This document shows, piece after piece, positions 36,682-52,339 of a stretch of DNA of 56,245 nucleotides. This stretch comes from Nymphaea colorata (lineage: Eukaryota; Streptophyta; Magnoliopsida; Nymphaeales; Nymphaeaceae): NCBI RefSeq assembly GCF_008831285.2, contig NW_022204719.1:1-56245 (forward strand), written 5' to 3'. A program made the position numbers and the translations under genes. The notes beneath the pieces were generated by a model that saw only the letters and a list, made by a program, of their open reading frames with translations, ran no database searches and was not told the DNA's origin. The stretch's first letter is position 1. Each line of letters begins with the position of its first letter.

Positions 36682-39600
36682 GGTGTCTTGTAGGTAACCT
36701 AATATGTTTCACTTGTTATTACATATATTTGATCACATATATTTAATTGAGAGATTAAATGATTCATTTTCACTTGTTATTACATATATTTGATCAATAT
36801 ATTTAATTGAGTGTGCGTAGCCATTTGTTACATACGTATAGAATGACTTAGTGGCTTGAAATAAGAAGTTCGTTTGGAAATGAATGAGAGTCAGGTCATT
36901 AAGTTGGTCCCTTACAGTTAATCTAGTGTATTTCACTTGTTATTACATCTATAATGAATGATTTAAATGATTGAAATCGCAAGTTCATATGGATACAAAT
37001 GGGATCTATGCATTACTTTGAATGCGTGTAATTAGTCCGATGAGTTGAATTTGTTGTTACATCTATAGTGAACGATCTAAAGGATTGAAATCACGCGTTC
37101 GTACCAATACAAGTGAGATTTAAATGATTCATATGATCATGCATGCTTAATTGAATGTGTTTAACTTGTTGTTACATCTATATTAAATGATTTAGTAGAT
37201 CGAAATCACAAGTTTGTATGAAAATGAATGAGATTCGAGTGATTCATTTGGTGTCTTATGGTTTACCTAATGTGTTTCACTAGTTGTTACATTTATAATG
37301 ATTCTTAATACGGATGTCCTTAACAAGTGATTCATTTGGTGTCATATAGTTAACCTAATGTGTTTCACTTGTAATTTAATTGAATGTGCTTAACAAGTGA
37401 ATTAGGTTAACAATAGGGCACCAAATGAATCACTCAAATCTCATTCATTTTCATGCAAGCCTGTGATTTCAATCTACTAAATCATTTAACATGGATATAA
37501 CAATAAGTCAAGTACATTCAATAAAGTATGCGTGATCATATGAATCACTTAAATCTGACTCGTATTGGTACGACTATAGTGCACGATCTAAAGGATTGAA
37601 ATTACAAGTTCGTATCAATACAAGTGCGATTTAAGTGATTCAAATGATCACACATACTTAATTGAATGTGCTTAACTTATTGTTACATCCATGTTGCTTG
37701 ATTAAGTGAACTGAAATCACAAGTTTGTATGAAAATGAATGTGATTCGAGTGATTCATTTGGTGTCTTATAGTTAACCTAACGTGTTTCACATGTTATTA
37801 CATCCATGATCAATGATTTAAATAATTAAAACTCACAAGTTTATATGGATATAAAGGAGACCTATGCATTAGTTTGATCCTTTCTAGTTTGTACGATAAG
37901 TTGAACATGTTGTTACATCTATAGTGATCGATGCACAAGTTCACATCAATACGAGTGGGATTTAAGTGATTCAATTGATCACGCATATTTAATTGAATGT
38001 ACTTAACTTGTTGTTACGTTTATATTAAATGATTTAGTAAATTCAAATCATAGGTTTATATGAAAATGAATGGGATTCGAGTGATTCATTTGGTGTCTTA
38101 CAGGTAACTTAATGTGTTTCACTTGTTATTACATACATTTGATCACTTATGTTTAATCGAGAGATTATGTGATTCATTTTTACTTGTTCTTACATACATT
38201 TGATAACTTATATTTAATTGAATGTGCGTAACCATTTGTTACATACGTATAGAATGACTTAGTGGCTTGAAAAAAGAAGTCCGTTTGGAAATGAATGAGA
38301 GTCAAGTCACTATATTGGTCCCTTATAGTTAATCTAATGTATTTCACTTGTTATTACATCTATAATGAATGATTTAAATGGTTGAAATCACAAGTTTATA
38401 TGGATACAAATGGTTGAAGTCACTATATTTGTACACGTGTAGTTAGTCCGATGAGTTGAATTTGTTGTTACATCTATAGGGAACGTTCTAAAGGATTGAA
38501 ATCACATGTTCGTACGAATACAAGTGAGATTTAAGTGATTCATATAATCATGCATACTTAATTGAATGTGTTTAACTTGTTGTTACGTCTATAATAAATG
38601 ATTTAGTAGATTGAAATCACAAGTTTGTGCGAAAATGAATGAGATTCGAGTGATTCATTTGGTGTCTTGTAGTTAACCTATTGTGTTTCACTTGTTATTA
38701 CATCTTTGATCAATGATTTAAATGATTAAAACTTACAAGTTTGTATGGATATAAAGGAGACCTATGCATTAGTTTGATCCTTGTAGTTAGTTCAATAAGT
38801 TGAACTAGTTCTTACATCTATGGTGATCGATGTAAGGAATTGAAATCACAAGTTCGTATCAATACGAGTGGGATTTAAGTGATTCATTTTATCACACATA
38901 CGTAATTGAATGTGCTTAACTTGTTGTTACGTCTATATTAAATGATTTAGTAGATTAAAATCATAGGTTTGTATGAAAATGAATGATATTGGAGTGATTC
39001 ATTTGGTGTCTTGTAAGTAACCTAATGTGTTTCACTTGTTATTACATATATTTGATCACTTATATTTAATTGAGAGATTAAGTGATTCATTTTCACTTGT
39101 TATTACATATAATTGATCACTTGTATTTAATTGAATGTGCGTGACCATTTCTTACTTACGTATAGAATGACCTAGTGGCTTTGATACCAGAAGTTCGTTT
39201 GGAATACATATATAATGAATGATTTAAATGATTGAAATCACATGTTCATGTGGATACAAACGCGTGTAGTTAGTCCGATGAGTTGAATTTATTGTTACAA
39301 CTATAGTGCACGATCTAAATGATTGAAATCACAAGTTCGTATCAATACAAGTGCGATTTAAGTGATTCAAATGATCACACATACTTAATTGAATGTGCTT
39401 AACTTGTTGTTACATCCATATTGCTAGATTAAGTGAATTCAAATCACAAGTTTGTGTGAAAATAAATGAGATTTGAGTGATTCATTTGGTGTCTTATAAT
39501 TAACCTAATGTGTTTCACTCGTTATGACATCTATGATCAACGATTTAAACGATAAAACTCACAAGTTTATATGGATGTAAAGGAGACCTATGGATTAGTT

Positions 39601-39716
39601 TAGTTTGATCCTTGTAGTTTGTTCAATAAGTTGAACATGTTGTTACATCTCATTCATTTTATATACATATATCGTTCATAGTGAGATTTTGATTCATTTG
39701 ATCAGCATATTTTGTT
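36682..39716 (+). repeat. Satellite unit 7, 3' end damaged (about 3035 bp)
   Basis: Normal until about 39655, then about 121 bp short and replaced by T-rich sequence, so its boundary with unit 8 is set by counting back from the next landmarks. Confidence 0.8.
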
Positions 39717-39800
39717 TTTTTTTTTTTTTTTTTTATTTTTTTTTTTTGATTTTTTTTTTTTTTTTTTTTTTTTTTTATTTTTTATTTTTTGAGATTTATT
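39650..39800. other. T-rich scar inside the satellite
   Basis: Between TCTCATTCATTT and TTTTCACTTGTTATTAC the expected satellite is replaced by broken satellite words and then about 75 bases that are almost all T (39711-39790). No other unit has this. A homopolymer-rich, degraded joint in a repeat points to an assembly or gap-closing fault, although a real T-rich insertion is possible. Confidence 0.7.
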
Positions 39801-42800
39801 ATTTTCACTTGTTATTACATATATTTGATCAATATATTTAATTGAGTGTGCGTAGCCATTTGTTACATACGTATAGAATGACTTAGTGGCTTGAAATAAG
39901 AAGTTCGTTTGGAAATGAATGAGAGTCAGGTCATTAAGTTGGTCCCTTACAGTTAATCTAGTGTATTTCACTTGTTATTACATCTATAATGAATGATTTA
40001 AATGATTGAAATCGCAAGTTCATATGGATACAAATGGGATCTATGCATTACTTTGAATGCGTGTAATTAGTCCGATGAGTTGAATTTGTTGTTACATCTA
40101 TAGTGAACGATCTAAAGGATTGAAATCACGCGTTCGTACCAATACAAGTGAGATTTAAATGATTCATATGATCATGCATGCTTAATTGAATGTGTTTAAC
40201 TTGTTGTTACATCTATATTAAATGATTTAGTAGATCGAAATCACAAGTTTGTATGAAAATGAATGAGATTCGAGTGATTCATTTGGTGTCTTATGGTTTA
40301 CCTAATGTGTTTCACTAGTTGTTACATTTATAATGATTCTTAATACGGATGTCCTTAACAAGTGATTCATTTGGTGTCATATAGTTAACCTAATGTGTTT
40401 CACTTGTAATTTAATTGAATGTGCTTAACAAGTGAATTAGGTTAACAATAGGGCACCAAATGAATCACTCAAATCTCATTCATTTTCATGCAAGCCTGTG
40501 ATTTCAATCTACTAAATCATTTAACATGGATATAACAATAAGTCAAGTACATTCAATAAAGTATGCGTGATCATATGAATCACTTAAATCTGACTCGTAT
40601 TGGTACGACTATAGTGCACGATCTAAAGGATTGAAATTACAAGTTCGTATCAATACAAGTGCGATTTAAGTGATTCAAATGATCACACATACTTAATTGA
40701 ATGTGCTTAACTTATTGTTACATCCATGTTGCTTGATTAAGTGAACTGAAATCACAAGTTTGTATGAAAATGAATGTGATTCGAGTGATTCATTTGGTGT
40801 CTTATAGTTAACCTAACGTGTTTCACATGTTATTACATCCATGATCAATGATTTAAATAATTAAAACTCACAAGTTTATATGGATATAAAGGAGACCTAT
40901 GCATTAGTTTGATCCTTTCTAGTTTGTACGATAAGTTGAACATGTTGTTACATCTATAGTGATCGATGCACAAGTTCACATCAATACGAGTGGGATTTAA
41001 GTGATTCAATTGATCACGCATATTTAATTGAATGTACTTAACTTGTTGTTACGTTTATATTAAATGATTTAGTAAATTCAAATCATAGGTTTATATGAAA
41101 ATGAATGGGATTCGAGTGATTCATTTGGTGTCTTACAGGTAACTTAATGTGTTTCACTTGTTATTACATACATTTGATCACTTATGTTTAATCGAGAGAT
41201 TATGTGATTCATTTTTACTTGTTCTTACATACATTTGATAACTTATATTTAATTGAATGTGCGTAACCATTTGTTACATACGTATAGAATGACTTAGTGG
41301 CTTGAAAAAAGAAGTCCGTTTGGAAATGAATGAGAGTCAAGTCACTATATTGGTCCCTTATAGTTAATCTAATGTATTTCACTTGTTATTACATCTATAA
41401 TGAATGATTTAAATGGTTGAAATCACAAGTTTATATGGATACAAATGGTTGAAGTCACTATATTTGTACACGTGTAGTTAGTCCGATGAGTTGAATTTGT
41501 TGTTACATCTATAGGGAACGTTCTAAAGGATTGAAATCACATGTTCGTACGAATACAAGTGAGATTTAAGTGATTCATATAATCATGCATACTTAATTGA
41601 ATGTGTTTAACTTGTTGTTACGTCTATAATAAATGATTTAGTAGATTGAAATCACAAGTTTGTGCGAAAATGAATGAGATTCGAGTGATTCATTTGGTGT
41701 CTTGTAGTTAACCTATTGTGTTTCACTTGTTATTACATCTTTGATCAATGATTTAAATGATTAAAACTTACAAGTTTGTATGGATATAAAGGAGACCTAT
41801 GCATTAGTTTGATCCCTTGTAGTTAGTTCAATAAGTTGAACTAGTTCTTACATCTATGGTGATCGATGTAAGGAATTGAAATCACAAGTTCGTATCAATA
41901 CGAGTGGGATTTAAGTGATTCATTTTATCACACATACGTAATTGAATGTGCTTAACTTGTTGTTACGTCTATATTAAATGATTTAGTAGATTAAAATCAT
42001 AGGTTTGTATGAAAATGAATGATATTGGAGTGATTCATTTGGTGTCTTGTAAGTAACCTAATGTGTTTCACTTGTTATTACATATATTTGATCACTTATA
42101 TTTAATTGAGAGATTAAGTGATTCATTTTCACTTGTTATTACATATAATTGATCACTTGTATTTAATTGAATGTGCGTGACCATTTCTTACTTACGTATA
42201 GAATGACCTAGTGGCTTTGATACCAGAAGTTCGTTTGGAATACATATATAATGAATGATTTAAATGATTGAAATCACATGTTCATGTGGATACAAACGCG
42301 TGTAGTTAGTCCGATGAGTTGAATTTATTGTTACAACTATAGTGCACGATCTAAATGATTGAAATCACAAGTTCGTATCAATACAAGTGCGATTTAAGTG
42401 ATTCAAATGATCACACATACTTAATTGAATGTGCTTAACTTGTTGTTACATCCATATTGCTAGATTAAGTGAATTCAAATCACAAGTTTGTGTGAAAATA
42501 AATGAGATTTGAGTGATTCATTTGGTGTCTTATAATTAACCTAATGTGTTTCACTCGTTATGACATCTATGATCAACGATTTAAACGATAAAAACTCACA
42601 AGTTTATATGGATGTAAAGGAGACCTATGGATTAGTTTAGTTTGATCCCTTGTAGTTTGTTCAATAAGTTGAACATGTTGTTACATCTCATTCATTTGTA
42701 TCCATACGCACACTAAATCACTCGTCTCAATACGAGTGAGATTTAAGTGATTCATTTGATCACGCATACTTAATTGAATGTGCTTAACTTGTTGTTACGT

Positions 42801-42872
42801 CTATATTAAATGATTTAGTATATTGAAATCATAGGTTTGTATGGAAATGAATGAGATTTGAGTGATTCATTT
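39717..42872 (+). repeat. Satellite unit 8 (about 3156 bp)
   Basis: Normal after the T-rich scar at its start. Confidence 0.8.
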
Positions 42873-45800
42873 GGTGTCTTGTAGGTAACCTAATATGTTT
42901 CACTTGTTATTACATATATTTGATCACATATATTTAATTGAGAGATTAAATGATTCATTTTCACTTGTTATTACATATATTTGATCAATATATTTAATTG
43001 AGTGTGCGTAGCCATTTGTTACATACGTATAGAATGACTTAGTGGCTTGAAATAAGAAGTTCGTTTGGAAATGAATGAGAGTCAGGTCATTAAGTTGGTC
43101 CCTTACAGTTAATCTAGTGTATTTCACTTGTTATTACATCTATAATGAATGATTTAAATGATTGAAATCGCAAGTTCATATGGATACAAATGGGATCTAT
43201 GCATTACTTTGAATGCGTGTAATTAGTCCGATGAGTTGAATTTGTTGTTACATCTATAGTGAACGATCTAAAGGATTGAAATCACGCGTTCGTACCAATA
43301 CAAGTGAGATTTAAATGATTCATATGATCATGCATGCTTAATTGAATGTGTTTAACTTGTTGTTACATCTATATTAAATGATTTAGTAGATCGAAATCAC
43401 AAGTTTGTATGAAAATGAATGAGATTCGAGTGATTCATTTGGTGTCTTATGGTTTACCTAATGTGTTTCACTAGTTGTTACATTTATAATGATTCTTAAT
43501 ACGGATGTCCTTAACAAGTGATTCATTTGGTGTCATATAGTTAACCTAATGTGTTTCACTTGTAATTTAATTGAATGTGCTTAACAAGTGAATTAGGTTA
43601 ACAATAGGGCACCAAATGAATCACTCAAATCTCATTCATTTTCATGCAAGCCTGTGATTTCAATCTACTAAATCATTTAACATGGATATAACAATAAGTC
43701 AAGTACATTCAATAAAGTATGCGTGATCATATGAATCACTTAAATCTGACTCGTATTGGTACGACTATAGTGCACGATCTAAAGGATTGAAATTACAAGT
43801 TCGTATCAATACAAGTGCGATTTAAGTGATTCAAATGATCACACATACTTAATTGAATGTGCTTAACTTATTGTTACATCCATGTTGCTTGATTAAGTGA
43901 ACTGAAATCACAAGTTTGTATGAAAATGAATGTGATTCGAGTGATTCATTTGGTGTCTTATAGTTAACCTAACGTGTTTCACATGTTATTACATCCATGA
44001 TCAATGATTTAAATAATTAAAACTCACAAGTTTATATGGATATAAAGGAGACCTATGCATTAGTTTGATCCTTTCTAGTTTGTACGATAAGTTGAACATG
44101 TTGTTACATCTATAGTGATCGATGCACAAGTTCACATCAATACGAGTGGGATTTAAGTGATTCAATTGATCACGCATATTTAATTGAATGTACTTAACTT
44201 GTTGTTACGTTTATATTAAATGATTTAGTAAATTCAAATCATAGGTTTATATGAAAATGAATGGGATTCGAGTGATTCATTTGGTGTCTTACAGGTAACT
44301 TAATGTGTTTCACTTGTTATTACATACATTTGATCACTTATGTTTAATCGAGAGATTATGTGATTCATTTTTACTTGTTCTTACATACATTTGATAACTT
44401 ATATTTAATTGAATGTGCGTAACCATTTGTTACATACGTATAGAATGACTTAGTGGCTTGAAAAAAGAAGTCCGTTTGGAAATGAATGAGAGTCAAGTCA
44501 CTATATTGGTCCCTTATAGTTAATCTAATGTATTTCACTTGTTATTACATCTATAATGAATGATTTAAATGGTTGAAATCACAAGTTTATATGGATACAA
44601 ATGGTTGAAGTCACTATATTTGTACACGTGTAGTTAGTCCGATGAGTTGAATTTGTTGTTACATCTATAGGGAACGTTCTAAAGGATTGAAATCACATGT
44701 TCGTACGAATACAAGTGAGATTTAAGTGATTCATATAATCATGCATACTTAATTGAATGTGTTTAACTTGTTGTTACGTCTATAATAAATGATTTAGTAG
44801 ATTGAAATCACAAGTTTGTGCGAAAATGAATGAGATTCGAGTGATTCATTTGGTGTCTTGTAGTTAACCTATTGTGTTTCACTTGTTATTACATCTTTGA
44901 TCAATGATTTAAATGATTAAAACTTACAAGTTTGTATGGATATAAAGGAGACCTATGCATTAGTTTGATCCCTTGTAGTTAGTTCAATAAGTTGAACTAG
45001 TTCTTACATCTATGGTGATCGATGTAAGGAATTGAAATCACAAGTTCGTATCAATACGAGTGGGATTTAAGTGATTCATTTTATCACACATACGTAATTG
45101 AATGTGCTTAACTTGTTGTTACGTCTATATTAAATGATTTAGTAGATTAAAATCATAGGTTTGTATGAAAATGAATGATATTGGAGTGATTCATTTGGTG
45201 TCTTGTAAGTAACCTAATGTGTTTCACTTGTTATTACATATATTTGATCACTTATATTTAATTGAGAGATTAAGTGATTCATTTTCACTTGTTATTACAT
45301 ATAATTGATCACTTGTATTTAATTGAATGTGCGTGACCATTTCTTACTTACGTATAGAATGACCTAGTGGCTTTGATACCAGAAGTTCGTTTGGAATACA
45401 TATATAATGAATGATTTAAATGATTGAAATCACATGTTCATGTGGATACAAACGCGTGTAGTTAGTCCGATGAGTTGAATTTATTGTTACAACTATAGTG
45501 CACGATCTAAATGATTGAAATCACAAGTTCGTATCAATACAAGTGCGATTTAAGTGATTCAAATGATCACACATACTTAATTGAATGTGCTTAACTTGTT
45601 GTTACATCCATATTGCTAGATTAAGTGAATTCAAATCACAAGTTTGTGTGAAAATAAATGAGATTTGAGTGATTCATTTGGTGTCTTATAATTAACCTAA
45701 TGTGTTTCACTCGTTATGACATCTATGATCAACGATTTAAACGATAAAAACTCACAAGTTTATATGGATGTAAAGGAGACCTATGGATTAGTTTAGTTTG

Positions 45801-46027
45801 ATCCCTTGTAGTTTGTTCAATAAGTTGAACATGTTGTTACATCTCATTCATTTGTATCCATACGCACACTAAATCACTCGTCTCATACGAGTGAGATTTA
45901 AGTGATTCATTTGATCACGCATACTTAATTGAATGTGCTTAACTTGTTGTTACGTCTATATTAAATGATTTAGTATATTGAAATCATAGGTTTGTATGGA
46001 AATGAATGAGATTTGAGTGATTCATTT
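42873..46027 (+). repeat. Satellite unit 9 (3155 bp)
   Basis: Nearly identical to units 10 and 11; near 45884 it has CGTCTCATACGAG where its neighbours have CGTCTCAATACGAG. Confidence 0.9.
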
Positions 46028-49000
46028 GGTGTCTTGTAGGTAACCTAATATGTTTCACTTGTTATTACATATATTTGATCACATATATTTAATTGAGAGA
46101 TTAAATGATTCATTTTCACTTGTTATTACATATATTTGATCAATATATTTAATTGAGTGTGCGTAGCCATTTGTTACATACGTATAGAATGACTTAGTGG
46201 CTTGAAATAAGAAGTTCGTTTGGAAATGAATGAGAGTCAGGTCATTAAGTTGGTCCCTTACAGTTAATCTAGTGTATTTCACTTGTTATTACATCTATAA
46301 TGAATGATTTAAATGATTGAAATCGCAAGTTCATATGGATACAAATGGGATCTATGCATTACTTTGAATGCGTGTAATTAGTCCGATGAGTTGAATTTGT
46401 TGTTACATCTATAGTGAACGATCTAAAGGATTGAAATCACGCGTTCGTACCAATACAAGTGAGATTTAAATGATTCATATGATCATGCATGCTTAATTGA
46501 ATGTGTTTAACTTGTTGTTACATCTATATTAAATGATTTAGTAGATCGAAATCACAAGTTTGTATGAAAATGAATGAGATTCGAGTGATTCATTTGGTGT
46601 CTTATGGTTTACCTAATGTGTTTCACTAGTTGTTACATTTATAATGATTCTTAATACGGATGTCCTTAACAAGTGATTCATTTGGTGTCATATAGTTAAC
46701 CTAATGTGTTTCACTTGTAATTTAATTGAATGTGCTTAACAAGTGAATTAGGTTAACAATAGGGCACCAAATGAATCACTCAAATCTCATTCATTTTCAT
46801 GCAAGCCTGTGATTTCAATCTACTAAATCATTTAACATGGATATAACAATAAGTCAAGTACATTCAATAAAGTATGCGTGATCATATGAATCACTTAAAT
46901 CTGACTCGTATTGGTACGACTATAGTGCACGATCTAAAGGATTGAAATTACAAGTTCGTATCAATACAAGTGCGATTTAAGTGATTCAAATGATCACACA
47001 TACTTAATTGAATGTGCTTAACTTATTGTTACATCCATGTTGCTTGATTAAGTGAACTGAAATCACAAGTTTGTATGAAAATGAATGTGATTCGAGTGAT
47101 TCATTTGGTGTCTTATAGTTAACCTAACGTGTTTCACATGTTATTACATCCATGATCAATGATTTAAATAATTAAAACTCACAAGTTTATATGGATATAA
47201 AGGAGACCTATGCATTAGTTTGATCCTTTCTAGTTTGTACGATAAGTTGAACATGTTGTTACATCTATAGTGATCGATGCACAAGTTCACATCAATACGA
47301 GTGGGATTTAAGTGATTCAATTGATCACGCATATTTAATTGAATGTACTTAACTTGTTGTTACGTTTATATTAAATGATTTAGTAAATTCAAATCATAGG
47401 TTTATATGAAAATGAATGGGATTCGAGTGATTCATTTGGTGTCTTACAGGTAACTTAATGTGTTTCACTTGTTATTACATACATTTGATCACTTATGTTT
47501 AATCGAGAGATTATGTGATTCATTTTTACTTGTTCTTACATACATTTGATAACTTATATTTAATTGAATGTGCGTAACCATTTGTTACATACGTATAGAA
47601 TGACTTAGTGGCTTGAAAAAAGAAGTCCGTTTGGAAATGAATGAGAGTCAAGTCACTATATTGGTCCCTTATAGTTAATCTAATGTATTTCACTTGTTAT
47701 TACATCTATAATGAATGATTTAAATGGTTGAAATCACAAGTTTATATGGATACAAATGGTTGAAGTCACTATATTTGTACACGTGTAGTTAGTCCGATGA
47801 GTTGAATTTGTTGTTACATCTATAGGGAACGTTCTAAAGGATTGAAATCACATGTTCGTACGAATACAAGTGAGATTTAAGTGATTCATATAATCATGCA
47901 TACTTAATTGAATGTGTTTAACTTGTTGTTACGTCTATAATAAATGATTTAGTAGATTGAAATCACAAGTTTGTGCGAAAATGAATGAGATTCGAGTGAT
48001 TCATTTGGTGTCTTGTAGTTAACCTATTGTGTTTCACTTGTTATTACATCTTTGATCAATGATTTAAATGATTAAAACTTACAAGTTTGTATGGATATAA
48101 AGGAGACCTATGCATTAGTTTGATCCCTTGTAGTTAGTTCAATAAGTTGAACTAGTTCTTACATCTATGGTGATCGATGTAAGGAATTGAAATCACAAGT
48201 TCGTATCAATACGAGTGGGATTTAAGTGATTCATTTTATCACACATACGTAATTGAATGTGCTTAACTTGTTGTTACGTCTATATTAAATGATTTAGTAG
48301 ATTAAAATCATAGGTTTGTATGAAAATGAATGATATTGGAGTGATTCATTTGGTGTCTTGTAAGTAACCTAATGTGTTTCACTTGTTATTACATATATTT
48401 GATCACTTATATTTAATTGAGAGATTAAGTGATTCATTTTCACTTGTTATTACATATAATTGATCACTTGTATTTAATTGAATGTGCGTGACCATTTCTT
48501 ACTTACGTATAGAATGACCTAGTGGCTTTGATACCAGAAGTTCGTTTGGAATACATATATAATGAATGATTTAAATGATTGAAATCACATGTTCATGTGG
48601 ATACAAACGCGTGTAGTTAGTCCGATGAGTTGAATTTATTGTTACAACTATAGTGCACGATCTAAATGATTGAAATCACAAGTTCGTATCAATACAAGTG
48701 CGATTTAAGTGATTCAAATGATCACACATACTTAATTGAATGTGCTTAACTTGTTGTTACATCCATATTGCTAGATTAAGTGAATTCAAATCACAAGTTT
48801 GTGTGAAAATAAATGAGATTTGAGTGATTCATTTGGTGTCTTATAATTAACCTAATGTGTTTCACTCGTTATGACATCTATGATCAACGATTTAAACGAT
48901 AAAAACTCACAAGTTTATATGGATGTAAAGGAGACCTATGGATTAGTTTAGTTTGATCCCTTGTAGTTTGTTCAATAAGTTGAACATGTTGTTACATCTC

Positions 49001-49183
49001 ATTCATTTGTATCCATACGCACACTAAATCACTCGTCTCAATACGAGTGAGATTTAAGTGATTCATTTGATCACGCATACTTAATTGAATGTGCTTAACT
49101 TGTTGTTACGTCTATATTAAATGATTTAGTATATTGAAATCATAGGTTTGTATGGAAATGAATGAGATTTGAGTGATTCATTT
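46028..49183 (+). repeat. Satellite unit 10 (3156 bp)
   Basis: Nearly identical to units 9 and 11 wherever compared by eye. Confidence 0.9.
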
Positions 49184-52100
49184 GGTGTCTTGTAGGTAAC
49201 CTAATATGTTTCACTTGTTATTACATATATTTGATCACATATATTTAATTGAGAGATTAAATGATTCATTTTCACTTGTTATTACATATATTTGATCAAT
49301 ATATTTAATTGAGTGTGCGTAGCCATTTGTTACATACGTATAGAATGACTTAGTGGCTTGAAATAAGAAGTTCGTTTGGAAATGAATGAGAGTCAGGTCA
49401 TTAAGTTGGTCCCTTACAGTTAATCTAGTGTATTTCACTTGTTATTACATCTATAATGAATGATTTAAATGATTGAAATCGCAAGTTCATATGGATACAA
49501 ATGGGATCTATGCATTACTTTGAATGCGTGTAATTAGTCCGATGAGTTGAATTTGTTGTTACATCTATAGTGAACGATCTAAAGGATTGAAATCACGCGT
49601 TCGTACCAATACAAGTGAGATTTAAATGATTCATATGATCATGCATGCTTAATTGAATGTGTTTAACTTGTTGTTACATCTATATTAAATGATTTAGTAG
49701 ATCGAAATCACAAGTTTGTATGAAAATGAATGAGATTCGAGTGATTCATTTGGTGTCTTATGGTTTACCTAATGTGTTTCACTAGTTGTTACATTTATAA
49801 TGATTCTTAATACGGATGTCCTTAACAAGTGATTCATTTGGTGTCATATAGTTAACCTAATGTGTTTCACTTGTAATTTAATTGAATGTGCTTAACAAGT
49901 GAATTAGGTTAACAATAGGGCACCAAATGAATCACTCAAATCTCATTCATTTTCATGCAAGCCTGTGATTTCAATCTACTAAATCATTTAACATGGATAT
50001 AACAATAAGTCAAGTACATTCAATAAAGTATGCGTGATCATATGAATCACTTAAATCTGACTCGTATTGGTACGACTATAGTGCACGATCTAAAGGATTG
50101 AAATTACAAGTTCGTATCAATACAAGTGCGATTTAAGTGATTCAAATGATCACACATACTTAATTGAATGTGCTTAACTTATTGTTACATCCATGTTGCT
50201 TGATTAAGTGAACTGAAATCACAAGTTTGTATGAAAATGAATGTGATTCGAGTGATTCATTTGGTGTCTTATAGTTAACCTAACGTGTTTCACATGTTAT
50301 TACATCCATGATCAATGATTTAAATAATTAAAACTCACAAGTTTATATGGATATAAAGGAGACCTATGCATTAGTTTGATCCTTTCTAGTTTGTACGATA
50401 AGTTGAACATGTTGTTACATCTATAGTGATCGATGCACAAGTTCACATCAATACGAGTGGGATTTAAGTGATTCAATTGATCACGCATATTTAATTGAAT
50501 GTACTTAACTTGTTGTTACGTTTATATTAAATGATTTAGTAAATTCAAATCATAGGTTTATATGAAAATGAATGGGATTCGAGTGATTCATTTGGTGTCT
50601 TACAGGTAACTTAATGTGTTTCACTTGTTATTACATACATTTGATCACTTATGTTTAATCGAGAGATTATGTGATTCATTTTTACTTGTTCTTACATACA
50701 TTTGATAACTTATATTTAATTGAATGTGCGTAACCATTTGTTACATACGTATAGAATGACTTAGTGGCTTGAAAAAAGAAGTCCGTTTGGAAATGAATGA
50801 GAGTCAAGTCACTATATTGGTCCCTTATAGTTAATCTAATGTATTTCACTTGTTATTACATCTATAATGAATGATTTAAATGGTTGAAATCACAAGTTTA
50901 TATGGATACAAATGGTTGAAGTCACTATATTTGTACACGTGTAGTTAGTCCGATGAGTTGAATTTGTTGTTACATCTATAGGGAACGTTCTAAAGGATTG
51001 AAATCACATGTTCGTACGAATACAAGTGAGATTTAAGTGATTCATATAATCATGCATACTTAATTGAATGTGTTTAACTTGTTGTTACGTCTATAATAAA
51101 TGATTTAGTAGATTGAAATCACAAGTTTGTGCGAAAATGAATGAGATTCGAGTGATTCATTTGGTGTCTTGTAGTTAACCTATTGTGTTTCACTTGTTAT
51201 TACATCTTTGATCAATGATTTAAATGATTAAAACTTACAAGTTTGTATGGATATAAAGGAGACCTATGCATTAGTTTGATCCCTTGTAGTTAGTTCAATA
51301 AGTTGAACTAGTTCTTACATCTATGGTGATCGATGTAAGGAATTGAAATCACAAGTTCGTATCAATACGAGTGGGATTTAAGTGATTCATTTTATCACAC
51401 ATACGTAATTGAATGTGCTTAACTTGTTGTTACGTCTATATTAAATGATTTAGTAGATTAAAATCATAGGTTTGTATGAAAATGAATGATATTGGAGTGA
51501 TTCATTTGGTGTCTTGTAAGTAACCTAATGTGTTTCACTTGTTATTACATATATTTGATCACTTATATTTAATTGAGAGATTAAGTGATTCATTTTCACT
51601 TGTTATTACATATAATTGATCACTTGTATTTAATTGAATGTGCGTGACCATTTCTTACTTACGTATAGAATGACCTAGTGGCTTTGATACCAGAAGTTCG
51701 TTTGGAATACATATATAATGAATGATTTAAATGATTGAAATCACATGTTCATGTGGATACAAACGCGTGTAGTTAGTCCGATGAGTTGAATTTATTGTTA
51801 CAACTATAGTGCACGATCTAAATGATTGAAATCACAAGTTCGTATCAATACAAGTGCGATTTAAGTGATTCAAATGATCACACATACTTAATTGAATGTG
51901 CTTAACTTGTTGTTACATCCATATTGCTAGATTAAGTGAATTCAAATCACAAGTTTGTGTGAAAATAAATGAGATTTGAGTGATTCATTTGGTGTCTTAT
52001 AATTAACCTAATGTGTTTCACTCGTTATGACATCTATGATCAACGATTTAAACGATAAAAACTCACAAGTTTATATGGATGTAAAGGAGACCTATGGATT

Positions 52101-52339
52101 AGTTTAGTTTGATCCCTTGTAGTTTGTTCAATAAGTTGAACATGTTGTTACATCTCATTCATTTGTATCCATACGCACACTAAATCACTCGTCTCAATAC
52201 GAGTGAGATTTAAGTGATTCATTTGATCACGCATACTTAATTGAATGTGCTTAACTTGTTGTTACGTCTATATTAAATGATTTAGTATATTGAAATCATA
52301 GGTTTGTATGGAAATGAATGAGATTTGAGTGATTCATTT
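49184..52339 (+). repeat. Satellite unit 11 (3156 bp)
   Basis: Same length as unit 10 and nearly identical to it. Confidence 0.9.

Noticed and set aside
39702-39971. Lysine-rich 89-codon frame
   Set aside because: The lysines come from the T tract read on the minus strand, which is probably an assembly fault.
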